The notes under the pieces are model-generated. The model was not told the origin of the DNA. It did not search any database and worked only from the letters and a program-made list of their open reading frames with translations. A program made the position numbers and the translations under genes. A stretch of DNA of 64,000 bases from Candidatus Pseudomonas phytovorans (lineage in GTDB: Bacteria; Pseudomonadota; Gammaproteobacteria; Pseudomonadales; Pseudomonadaceae), in the NCBI GenBank assembly GCA_029202525.1, contig CP119325.1, forward strand, positions 1,005,001-1,069,000, read 5' to 3'. Positions 8,511 through 15,540 of this stretch are shown here, piece after piece; positions within the stretch are counted from its first letter, which is position 1; each line of letters starts with the position of its first letter.

Positions 8511-8897
8511 ATGACCGTTGCCCTGTGGTGCATCCTGATCGCGCTGCTGCTGAACCCGCTGTGTGCCTTGATCGCCAAGGTGAGCAGCGGCCGGTTCGGC
8601 CTCAAGCACAATCACGACCCTCGCGCTTTCCTGGACACCTTGTCGGGCTTGCCACGCCGTGCTCATGCTGCGCAGCAGAACGGCTACGAAGCGTTCCCGG
8701 CGTTTGCTGCGGCGGTGCTGGTGGCGGATATCGTCGGCAACGCCGAGCAGGTGACGCAGGATGTGCTGGGGGTGATGTACATCACCAGCCGCTTGCTTTA
8801 CATCATCTGCTACCTGGCCGATTGGGCTGCCTTGCGCTCGCTGGTGTGGTTTGCCGGGTTGGCGATAATTGTGGCGTTCTTTGGGGTTTCCATCTGA
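8511..8897 (+). CDS. MAPEG-family membrane protein
   Basis: 128 residues with four predicted membrane helices. The signature is the loop HNHDPRAFLDTLSGLPRRAH followed by NGYEAFPAFAAAVLVADI, which is characteristic of bacterial MAPEG proteins (membrane-associated relatives of eicosanoid and glutathione metabolism enzymes). AAGGAG precedes the ATG. It is probably cotranscribed with the EamA gene. Most bacterial members have no assigned substrate, so I give the family only. A REP pair separates it from the convergent mltA. Confidence 0.85.
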   Translation: MTVALWCILIALLLNPLCALIAKVSSGRFGLKHNHDPRAFLDTLSGLPRRAHAAQQNGYEAFPAFAAAVLVADIVGNAEQVTQDVLGVMYITSRLLYIICYLADWAALRSLVWFAGLAIIVAFFGVSI

Positions 8898-8910
8898 AAC
8901 CGGGTCGCCT

Positions 8911-8996
8911 GCTTCGCGGGCTTGCCCGCTCCCACAGGTACAGCGCAGCATTCAAGGGCTGTGGTGTACCTGTGGGAGCGGGCGAGCCCGCGAAGA
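8911..8996. repeat. REP pair
   Basis: Inverted pair of REP units (CTTCGCGGGCTTGCCCGCTC and its mirrored partner around GTGGGAGCGGGCGAGCCCGC) between the convergent MAPEG and mltA genes. It also looks able to act as a hairpin at the 3' end of either transcript. Confidence 0.85.
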
Positions 8997-9008
8997 ATCC
9001 ATCACCGA

Positions 9009-10160
9009 TCAAGGCACTTTAGGTACTTCGGGCAACGGCTGGCCCTTGGGCCACAGCATCCAGATCTGCCCTTGCTGTTTCATGTTCCCGGCCAGTTCGC
9101 CGGCCTCCGGCCCGGTACCCCAGAACAGGTCGGCACGCACTTCACCGGCAATCGCCCCGCCCGTGTCCTGGGCCCCCACCGGGCGCACCACCGGCGAGCC
9201 GTCCGGGCGGGTGGTGGACAGCCACAGCAGGCTGCCCAACGGGATTACCTTGCGATCGATAGCCACGCTGTAGCCCGCTGTCAGCGGCACGTTCAGCGAA
9301 CCGCGCGGGCCTTCGTTGCTGTCCGGGCGTGTACTGAAGAACACGTAGCTGGGGTTGCTGGCCAGCAGTTCCGGAACGCGCTGCGGGTTGGCCTGGGCCC
9401 AGGCATGAATGGCGCCCATGCTCACGTCTTCTTTTTTCAGCTGGCCCTGTTCCACCAGCCAGCGGCCGATCGGCCGGTAGGGGTGGCCGTTCTGGTCGGC
9501 GTAGCCCAGGCGCAGCTGACGGCCGTCTTCCAGCTGTACCCGGCCAGAACCCTGGATCTGCAGGAATTGCAGGTCCATCGGATCTGTCAGCCAGGCCAGC
9601 ACCGGAGCCTTGACGCCGTCACGGTTGATCACCTCGGCAGTGTCGTACGGCTTGAGCACCCGGCCATCAAGGCGACCGCGCAGGCGTTTGCCCTTGAGTT
9701 CCGGATACACGCTGGCCAGGTCGACCACGATCATGTCATCAGGTGTGCCGTAGACCGCCACATGGTTGGTCGCCGACTGGCTCAGGCTGCCGGGGTAGAC
9801 CGGCTCGTAGTAGCCGGTAATCAGGCCGTTGGCGTTGTTTTCGGCGGAGCGCAGGCCGTATACCTGCAGGTTCTGTTCAAGGAAGGTACGTACCTGGGTG
9901 GCGCTGGCCGTAGCACTGCCAGCCGCTTCGCAGGTGGCGGCCCACACCGGGTCGCGCTTGAGCTTTTCACAGCCGCTGCGCCAGGCGTAGAAGCCGGCCA
10001 GCAGGTCTTCATCGCTGACTGCGGGCAAGTCTTTCCAGGTGGCCGGGGCGTAGGTGGCGATGGCGTGGGGCTCGGGCTTGGCGCTCTCGCCGCCGTTGCA
10101 GCCCGCCAGCAAAGCCAGCACCGGGAGTGTCCAGGCCAGGTGGCGCAGGGCAGATGTCAT
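9009..10160 (-). CDS. mltA: Membrane-bound lytic murein transglycosylase A
   Basis: 383 residues. The N-terminus is a lipoprotein signal with lipobox LLAG-C21, so the enzyme is anchored to the outer membrane facing the periplasm. It cleaves glycan strands of peptidoglycan with 1,6-anhydromuramyl products. The MltA domain is visible as NGLITGYYEPVYPGSL, FLQIQGSGRVQLEDG, LRLGYADQNGHPYRPIGRWL, SYVFFSTR and the C-terminal 3D domain with GAQDTGGAIAGEVRADLFWGTG, which carries the catalytic Asp residues. The gene is alone, convergent with the MAPEG gene and divergent from the cytochrome gene. Confidence 0.95.
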   Translation of the reverse strand: MTSALRHLAWTLPVLALLAGCNGGESAKPEPHAIATYAPATWKDLPAVSDEDLLAGFYAWRSGCEKLKRDPVWAATCEAAGSATASATQVRTFLEQNLQVYGLRSAENNANGLITGYYEPVYPGSLSQSATNHVAVYGTPDDMIVVDLASVYPELKGKRLRGRLDGRVLKPYDTAEVINRDGVKAPVLAWLTDPMDLQFLQIQGSGRVQLEDGRQLRLGYADQNGHPYRPIGRWLVEQGQLKKEDVSMGAIHAWAQANPQRVPELLASNPSYVFFSTRPDSNEGPRGSLNVPLTAGYSVAIDRKVIPLGSLLWLSTTRPDGSPVVRPVGAQDTGGAIAGEVRADLFWGTGPEAGELAGNMKQQGQIWMLWPKGQPLPEVPKVP

Positions 10161-10176
10161 GTGTGCATTCCTGTCA

Positions 10177-10207
10177 GGGCGAACATGAAAATTCGCCCCT
10201 GTTTTTT
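10177..10207 (+). terminator. Terminator-like hairpin between mltA and the cytochrome gene
   Basis: GGGCGAA (10177-10183) and TTCGCCC (10192-10198) form a 7-bp stem with an 8-base loop, followed by CTG and six Ts on the plus strand. That is a plus-strand intrinsic terminator shape, yet it lies upstream of the plus-strand gene at 10279, not after a gene. It could stop antisense transcripts from the mltA side or attenuate the cytochrome gene. Confidence 0.5.
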
Positions 10208-10278
10208 ATGTGGCTATTGGTGTTTGGCCCTTGGGCAGCGATACTGGCCGCCCATTTGCGTATGCCGAAGTGAGCGTG

Positions 10279-10725
10279 ATGTTGAAGCGATTGACCGTTG
10301 TTCTGCTGGCAGTACTGGCCTTGAGTGGTTGCGATCGTGTCGACCCGAACTCGCCGCTGGGCAAGCGCAAGGTGATCTTCAAGGACATGCTCAAGAGCAG
10401 CGAAGACCTGGGCGGCATGCTGCGTGGCCGGTTGCCGTTCGACGGCGTCAAGTTTGCCGACGGTGCGCTGAAGCTGGACAACCTCTCGCACCAGCCCTGG
10501 CAGCATTTTCCGCAGGTACGCGATGGCGGTGACAGCGCTGCGCGCGCAGAGGTATGGGAGCGCCAGGCGCGTTTTCATGACCTGGCCCGGCAGCTGGAAA
10601 ACGTCACGGGCGAACTGGTAGATGCCAGCCGCAGCCAGCCGCTTGACGTTGCGCAGTTGAGAGCGCCGATGGACAAGGTCGAAGCGGCGTGCAAGGCGTG
10701 CCATACCGAGTTTCGTAATCATTGA
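10279..10725 (+). CDS. Cytochrome c'-like lipoprotein with C-terminal CKACH
   Basis: 148 residues from the ATG at 10279; the open frame begins at 10210 but the hydrophobic signal starts here. A lipobox LALSG-C18 predicts a periplasmic lipoprotein. The single haem-binding motif CKACH (138-142) is close to the C-terminus, as in cytochrome c' four-helix bundles, and the body (LKSSEDLGGMLRG, then helical segments) fits that fold. Members bind haem c and handle electrons or nitric oxide. It needs the c-type cytochrome maturation system, which is not in the window. No operon partner. Confidence 0.75.
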   Translation: MLKRLTVVLLAVLALSGCDRVDPNSPLGKRKVIFKDMLKSSEDLGGMLRGRLPFDGVKFADGALKLDNLSHQPWQHFPQVRDGGDSAARAEVWERQARFHDLARQLENVTGELVDASRSQPLDVAQLRAPMDKVEAACKACHTEFRNH

Positions 10726-10751
10726 ATGACCGCGCTAGCGGGACGGATGCG

Positions 10752-11144
10752 TTAGCGATCCAGATCGTCCACGGCTTCCTGCAGTTCTTTGCGCGACTCG
10801 GCCAGCTTGTCCTTGCGCTTGTTGATCTTCTCGGAATCGCCTTTTTTCTCGGCCTTTTTCAAGTCTTTTTCCCGTTGCGCCACTTCGTGACGTGCGTCGA
10901 GCACCTTTTGCTCACGCTCTTTGCGCAGGCTCGCATCGGTGCAGTTGTCCACACCGCGCAGTGCTTCTTCCAGCCCTGCTACCTGGTCGTTGTTGCCGTG
11001 GTCACGGGCAATTTTCAACTGGTTCTCGATGGCACTGCGCTTGGCGGCGCAACCGGTCAGGCCGGCGTCCGGCTGGGCAGCCTGCACGGCGCCTGTAGCA
11101 AAACCAAGGGTGGCAAGCAGCAAAAAGGTCGAAATACGTTTCAT
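10752..11144 (-). CDS. DUF1090-family periplasmic coiled-coil protein (YqjC type)
   Basis: 130 residues. A Sec signal peptide (MKRISTFLLLATLGFATGAVQA) is followed by CAAKRSAIENQLKIARDHGN and a conserved cysteine in VDNC, then a highly charged helical C-terminal half rich in Lys and Glu (KEREQKVLDARHEVAQREKD onwards) that should form a coiled coil. This is the DUF1090/YqjC pattern. The ATG at 11144 has AGGAGG ahead of it; the frame is open further upstream but without a signal peptide. Function is unknown; periplasmic location is well supported. Confidence 0.85.
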   Translation of the reverse strand: MKRISTFLLLATLGFATGAVQAAQPDAGLTGCAAKRSAIENQLKIARDHGNNDQVAGLEEALRGVDNCTDASLRKEREQKVLDARHEVAQREKDLKKAEKKGDSEKINKRKDKLAESRKELQEAVDDLDR

Positions 11145-11278
11145 GAAAAGCCTCCTGGACGGGGCGGGGCAGCAAAAAAGTAGGGTGAAATCCTGCCTTG
11201 GTTTTGTCCATTTAGAAACCCTTGTCAGGGTTTTCCGATTGAAACTCGGGGTTTCCTTACAGGTAAATTGGTAAAAAA

Positions 11279-12967
11279 TCATTGCTTAGTGCTTTGAAAG
11301 CCATCAATGCCTGCATTGGCCAGCTGCGTTGCAATGGTCTTGACCTCGTGGGCAGCAAAAAAATGGGCCAGTTGTTGCGCCCGCTTTTCGCCGATACCGG
11401 GTAAAGCCTGCCACTCGACAGATGTGTGCGCTGCCAGGTCCTGCCAGTCGCCTGGCACCTGCAAGCCTTTCGGCGTAGGGGCGCCAAGTGCTCTCAGCCA
11501 TTGAGAGAAAGGCCGTGTGCGGCCTTCGTCAAAACTGTGGCGTAGCTCTACGGCCGTCGTCTCGCTGATGCCTGTTACCTCGCTCAGGCGCTGGGCATCC
11601 AGCTGCAGCCAGTCGGTCATTGACGTTACCAGGCCAGCGCCGACCAGCCGGCGCCAGGTGCCGGGCCCGGTGCGCGGCAGTGCCAGCCCCTGTTTGCCAC
11701 TGAGCCAGGTGAGGCGGGCAATGAACTGTTCTTCGCAGCCTGCGCTGGCCTGCCAGCAACTGTGAGCGTGATGCTGTTCGGGCGCCGGCGCGGTGACCGG
11801 CAGGCGTTCGACGCTGCGGTGCACCACCTGCTCCAGGCGCGGGATGGTCAGCCCGGCAAGGCTGACGGCCACTTGGTCACCGGGGCGGATGTCGAGGCTG
11901 TGCCAGCGCGCCAGCGAACCCAGGCTTACCTGAGTGATCCGCCGGTCATCGAGGGTGACCGGCAGCAAGTGCACCACCGGTGTGACCCGGCCAGTGCGGC
12001 CGACCCGAAAGCGCACGTCGCGAACTTCAGCCAAGGCTTGCACGAAGGGGTATTTCCAGGCCGCGATCCAGTACGGCGCCCTGGCCTGCCAGCGCTCGGC
12101 GGGTGGCCGGGCCCCTTGGCGCAGGATTACGCCGTCGCTGGCGAAGGGCAGGGGGGAGCGGTACCAATGCTCACGCCAGTGGGCAGCATCCTCCAGGGTG
12201 TCGATGGCAATGCTGTAGTGCTGGCTATCCGGGAAACCCAGTTGAGCCAGTTGTGCGAGGCGGTCGGCTTGTTGCCCGGGACCCTGCGGCCAGCCCCACA
12301 CGAACAGGCCGATGGTGTTCCCTTGCCCGGCGGTCAGTTGCTTGCGTGCGAGCAGCCCGGCCACGGTGCCGCGAGCGTTGGCGCTGCCTGCCTGGGCTTG
12401 CACATGTTGATTCTGACGCAGGTAAAGCTCACCCTGCAGTTGAAGGTCGATTGCCTGAGGCAACCGTCGGGTTATGGTGCCGAGCTGGGGGATGTGTCGG
12501 CTCCAGTCGTGGCCTTGCACGCCGTCTCCACGGCTTATCAGTTGTACCAGTTGGCCTTGTCGATAGATCAGGGAAACAGCAACGCCATCGACCTTGGGTT
12601 GTACCCATATTCCCGTTTTGCCGGCCATCCACTGCTGCGCCGCCTGGCGATCGCGCAGCTTTTCGACACCGGTGTGCGGTACCGGGTGGGTGAGCGGGCC
12701 GCCAGCGTTGGCCAAAGGGGACGGGCTGGCCGCGAGGCCAAAGCACTGCTGAAGGTGCCCCAGACGCTGACGGCTCTGGTCGTAGAGTTCATCGGCCACC
12801 AGTGCGGTGCCCAGGCGATGGTACTGGTCATCCCAGCGGGCAAGCGTGGCCCGCAGTTGTGCGACTTCGCCATCGACCTGCTCTGGCGTCCAGCCGGGGC
12901 ACTGTCCGGCCCAGGCCAATGGAGCCTGCAGCAACAGCAGCAGCGTGAACAGCAGGGGGTAACGCAT
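11279..12967 (-). CDS. ligB: NAD-dependent DNA ligase LigB
   Basis: 562 residues, shorter than LigA because it lacks the BRCT end. The adenylation site is PKVDGVAVSLIYRQG (Lys125). Downstream are the OB-fold region (FRVGRTGRVTPVVHL, then RPGDQVAVSLAGLTIPRLEQV) and helix-hairpin-helix repeats near the C-terminus (LSEVTGISETTAVELRHSF; WQALPGIGEKRAQQLAHFF). The protein begins with what looks like a signal peptide (RYPLLFTLLLLLQAPLAWA), unusual for a DNA ligase. The ATG at 12967 has AAGG at good spacing; another ATG lies 9 bases upstream. It joins nicked DNA using NAD in the known family members. Confidence 0.92.
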   Translation of the reverse strand: MRYPLLFTLLLLLQAPLAWAGQCPGWTPEQVDGEVAQLRATLARWDDQYHRLGTALVADELYDQSRQRLGHLQQCFGLAASPSPLANAGGPLTHPVPHTGVEKLRDRQAAQQWMAGKTGIWVQPKVDGVAVSLIYRQGQLVQLISRGDGVQGHDWSRHIPQLGTITRRLPQAIDLQLQGELYLRQNQHVQAQAGSANARGTVAGLLARKQLTAGQGNTIGLFVWGWPQGPGQQADRLAQLAQLGFPDSQHYSIAIDTLEDAAHWREHWYRSPLPFASDGVILRQGARPPAERWQARAPYWIAAWKYPFVQALAEVRDVRFRVGRTGRVTPVVHLLPVTLDDRRITQVSLGSLARWHSLDIRPGDQVAVSLAGLTIPRLEQVVHRSVERLPVTAPAPEQHHAHSCWQASAGCEEQFIARLTWLSGKQGLALPRTGPGTWRRLVGAGLVTSMTDWLQLDAQRLSEVTGISETTAVELRHSFDEGRTRPFSQWLRALGAPTPKGLQVPGDWQDLAAHTSVEWQALPGIGEKRAQQLAHFFAAHEVKTIATQLANAGIDGFQSTKQ

Positions 12968-13062
12968 GGCCAGCATCCTTGCGTGGCGGGTGGGAACCCC
13001 AGCCTAGGCGGGTTCACAGGCGCTTGCCGCTGCGCGATTGTCAGCCGATATGTCACAAAAAA

Positions 13063-13088
13063 GCCCCTGCCGATCACTCGGCAGGGGC
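13063..13088 (-). terminator. Intrinsic terminator of metK
   Basis: GCCCCTGCCGA (13063-13073) pairs with TCGGCAGGGGC (13078-13088) around a 4-base loop. On the minus strand the hairpin is followed by a run of six Ts, directly after metK (stop at 13112). Confidence 0.92.
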
Positions 13089-13111
13089 TTTCGTCCAGCG
13101 CTGTAGGAAAC

Positions 13112-14302
13112 TTACAGGCCGGCAGCGTCACGCAGCGACTGGGCGCGGTCGGTGCGTTCCCAGGTGAAGGTGGTGAAGGTGTCGTCGCCGACAGTCTTCT
13201 GCTGTGGCTCACGGCCGAAGTGACCGTAGGCGGCAGTTTCCTGATACATCGGGTGCAGCAGGTCGAGCATGGTGGTGATGGCGTACGGACGCAGGTCGAA
13301 GCACTCGCGCACCAGCTGGATGATCTTGTCGTCGGAAATCTTGCCGGTACCGAAGGTGTTGATCGAGATGGAGGTCGGCTGGGCCACGCCAATGGCGTAC
13401 GACACCTGGATCTCGCAGCGCTCGGCCAGGCCGGCAGCAACGATGTTCTTGGCTACGTAGCGGCCGGCATAGGCGGCGGAACGGTCGACCTTGGACGGGT
13501 CCTTGCCGGAGAACGCACCACCACCGTGGCGGGCCATGCCGCCGTAGGAGTCGACGATGATCTTGCGGCCGGTCAGGCCACAGTCACCCACCGGGCCACC
13601 GATGATGAAGTTGCCGGTCGGGTTGATGTGGTACTGGGTGCCTTTGTGCAGCAGTTCGGCAGGCAGGGTGTGCTTGACGATCAGCTCCATCACGGCTTCT
13701 TGCAGGTCTTTCTGCGAAACTTCCGGGTTGTGCTGGGTCGACAGGACGATCGCGTCGATGCCTACCACCTTGCCGTTCTCGTAACGGCAGGTGACCTGCG
13801 ATTTCGCATCCGGGCGCAGCCACGGCAGCAGGCCGGACTTTCGCGCTTCGGCCTGGCGCTCGACCAGACGGTGCGAGAAGCAGATCGGGGCCGGCATCAG
13901 TACTTCGGTTTCGTTGCTGGCGTAGCCGAACATCAGGCCTTGGTCACCCGCGCCCTGATCTTCCGGCTTGGAACGGTCCACGCCCTGGGCGATGTCCACC
14001 GACTGTTTGCCGATGATGTTCATCACGGCGCAGGTGGCACCGTCGAAGCCGACGTCGGAGCTGTTGTAGCCGATGTCGATGATGACCTTGCGCACCAGGT
14101 CTTCCAGGTCGACCCAGGCCGAGGTGGTGACTTCGCCGGCGATGATGGCGACACCGGTCTTGACCAGGGTTTCGCACGCTACGCGGGCGTATTTGTCCTG
14201 GGCGATGATGGCATCAAGGACGGCGTCCGAAATCTGGTCGGCGATCTTGTCCGGATGCCCTTCGGACACGGACTCGGAGGTGAAAAGGGAGTATTCGCTC
14301 AT
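13112..14302 (-). CDS. metK: S-adenosylmethionine synthetase
   Basis: 396 residues. It makes S-adenosylmethionine from methionine and ATP in the cytoplasm. GHPDK (15-19), the signature GAGDQGLMFGYA (117-128) and the P-loop-like GGGAFSGKDPSKVDRSAAY are all intact, and the length is typical. AGGAACC precedes the ATG. It lies 18 bases after the ArsR/methyltransferase fusion gene on the same strand, so the two form an operon probably controlled from the palindrome at 15353-15378. A strong terminator follows. Confidence 0.98.
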   Translation of the reverse strand: MSEYSLFTSESVSEGHPDKIADQISDAVLDAIIAQDKYARVACETLVKTGVAIIAGEVTTSAWVDLEDLVRKVIIDIGYNSSDVGFDGATCAVMNIIGKQSVDIAQGVDRSKPEDQGAGDQGLMFGYASNETEVLMPAPICFSHRLVERQAEARKSGLLPWLRPDAKSQVTCRYENGKVVGIDAIVLSTQHNPEVSQKDLQEAVMELIVKHTLPAELLHKGTQYHINPTGNFIIGGPVGDCGLTGRKIIVDSYGGMARHGGGAFSGKDPSKVDRSAAYAGRYVAKNIVAAGLAERCEIQVSYAIGVAQPTSISINTFGTGKISDDKIIQLVRECFDLRPYAITTMLDLLHPMYQETAAYGHFGREPQQKTVGDDTFTTFTWERTDRAQSLRDAAGL

Positions 14303-14320
14303 CTCGAAGGTTCCTGAAAA

Positions 14321-15313
14321 TTACCGATGGTGTATGTCGCCAGCCGTCCGCTGGAAATGGCGGACCTGGATCTGGAAACCGTTACGCAAGCCTACGTACA
14401 GGCTGTCCCCGTGGGCCAGCCCGGCAGCGTTGGCCCAGCGGGCCAGGTCGTCCTGTTCAAAGCCAAGCCAAAGGTCGCCGCAGGCTTCGCGCGCCCACCC
14501 CTGGTCATGGCTGCACAATTCGGTGACCAGCAGGCTGCCGCCTGCCTTCACACGTTTGGCCAGTTGGCGCAAGGCCAAGGCCGGATCGCTGAAATGGTGC
14601 AGCACCATGTTCAGCACAACGCAGTCGGCGGCCACATCCGTTGCATCCAGTGCATCGGCCAACTGCAGGTTCACGTTGTCGAGCCCTTCGCGCTGGCACA
14701 CCTGGCGCGCCAGTTCGAGCATGGTCGGGCTGTTGTCCAGCGCAGTCACCTGGGCGAAGCGCCTGGCCAGGTCGGGAAGGAAACCACCGTCGCCAGGGCC
14801 GACCTCCAGCACACTGGCGGCGGGGTCGAAATGCAGTTTGTCGAGCAGCGCCAACAGGCTTTCGCGGTACTGCGGCAGGCCGGCGATCAGGTCTTGCTGG
14901 GCGCGAAACTTCTCTTCCACGCGCAGGAAAAAGTCCTGGCTGGTGGCCGCGCGGCGCTGCTGTACCTGGGCGATCCGCGCCTGTACGTCTGGCGGCAGGG
15001 TCAGGTCATCGACCTCTTCGAGCAGCGCCGCATGCAGCCGGCCACCCAGGCGCAGGCTGTCGGGCAGGGCGCGGCGATAGAAGATGGCGTTGCCTTCGCG
15101 GCGGGTGGCTACCAGCTCGGCCTGGGCCAGCACCTTCAGGTGATGGCTCATGCCCGATTGCCCGACGTCGAAGATCTGCGCCAGCTCCAGTACGCCGAAC
15201 GAATCGTTGGCCAGTGCGCGCAATACGTTCAGGCGCAACTCGTCGCCACTGGCCTTGCACAGGGCAGCCAATGTTTCGCGTTGCTCGGGGATCGATTGCG
15301 CACGGAGATTCAT
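14321..15313 (-). CDS. ArsR-family regulator fused to a SAM-dependent methyltransferase (SahR-like)
   Basis: 330 residues in two parts. Residues about 15-85 are an ArsR-type winged helix (LCKASGDELRLNVLRAL, recognition helix QSGMSHHLKVL at 52-62, wing REGNAIFYR). Residues about 160-320 are a class I methyltransferase with motif I VLEVGPGDGG (168-177), DNSPTMLELAR and CVVLNMVLHHFSDP. Proteobacterial SahR regulators of methyl-cycle genes are ArsR proteins that respond to S-adenosylhomocysteine; this protein heads the metK operon and faces a perfect palindrome, so I infer that role. The methyltransferase domain may act as the SAM/SAH sensor or as an enzyme. No Shine-Dalgarno is evident before the ATG. 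Confidence 0.85.
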   Translation of the reverse strand: MNLRAQSIPEQRETLAALCKASGDELRLNVLRALANDSFGVLELAQIFDVGQSGMSHHLKVLAQAELVATRREGNAIFYRRALPDSLRLGGRLHAALLEEVDDLTLPPDVQARIAQVQQRRAATSQDFFLRVEEKFRAQQDLIAGLPQYRESLLALLDKLHFDPAASVLEVGPGDGGFLPDLARRFAQVTALDNSPTMLELARQVCQREGLDNVNLQLADALDATDVAADCVVLNMVLHHFSDPALALRQLAKRVKAGGSLLVTELCSHDQGWAREACGDLWLGFEQDDLARWANAAGLAHGDSLYVGLRNGFQIQVRHFQRTAGDIHHR

Positions 15314-15321
15314 GGGGCGGC

Positions 15322-15350
15322 AGTCTAGACAGGCATCGATGCCCTAGCAA
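15322..15350 (-). promoter_or_regulatory. Putative promoter of the ArsR/methyltransferase-metK operon
   Basis: On the minus strand TTGCTA (complement of 15345-15350) and TAGACT (complement of 15322-15327) are spaced by 17 bases, a reasonable sigma-70 pair. The start codon follows the -10 by only 8 bases, so the transcript would be leaderless or nearly so. The palindromic operator abuts the -35. Confidence 0.45.
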
Positions 15351-15352
15351 GG

Positions 15353-15378
15353 CCAATATCAAAAAGTTTTGATATTGG
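15353..15378. promoter_or_regulatory. Perfect palindromic operator, probably for the ArsR/methyltransferase protein
   Basis: CCAATATCAAAA (15353-15364) and TTTTGATATTGG (15367-15378) are exact inverted repeats of 12 bp around a 2-bp centre. It sits 40 bp upstream of the ArsR-type gene and 163 bp upstream of tktA, next to the putative -35. Its symmetry and AT content are typical of ArsR-family operators such as those proposed for SahR. Autorepression of the metK operon is the simplest reading. Confidence 0.75.
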
Positions 15379-15540
15379 GTGATGGGCGGAACGCTTAACC
15401 CGGTTTTGCAGGGTATTGAATGCCATTTACAGGAAAATCCCCTGACTGCGACCATACGTCATTGCCCCAAACCCCCCAGTGGGCGAAAATGGCCGCCTTT
15501 TTTCGTAACACTATCTATTCAAACCCCCAGGAGATCAGCG

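Noticed and set aside
11762..14317. 851-codon plus-strand frame antisense to ligB and metK
   Set aside because: Spans two well-supported minus-strand genes and the terminator between them; no domain or ribosome site.
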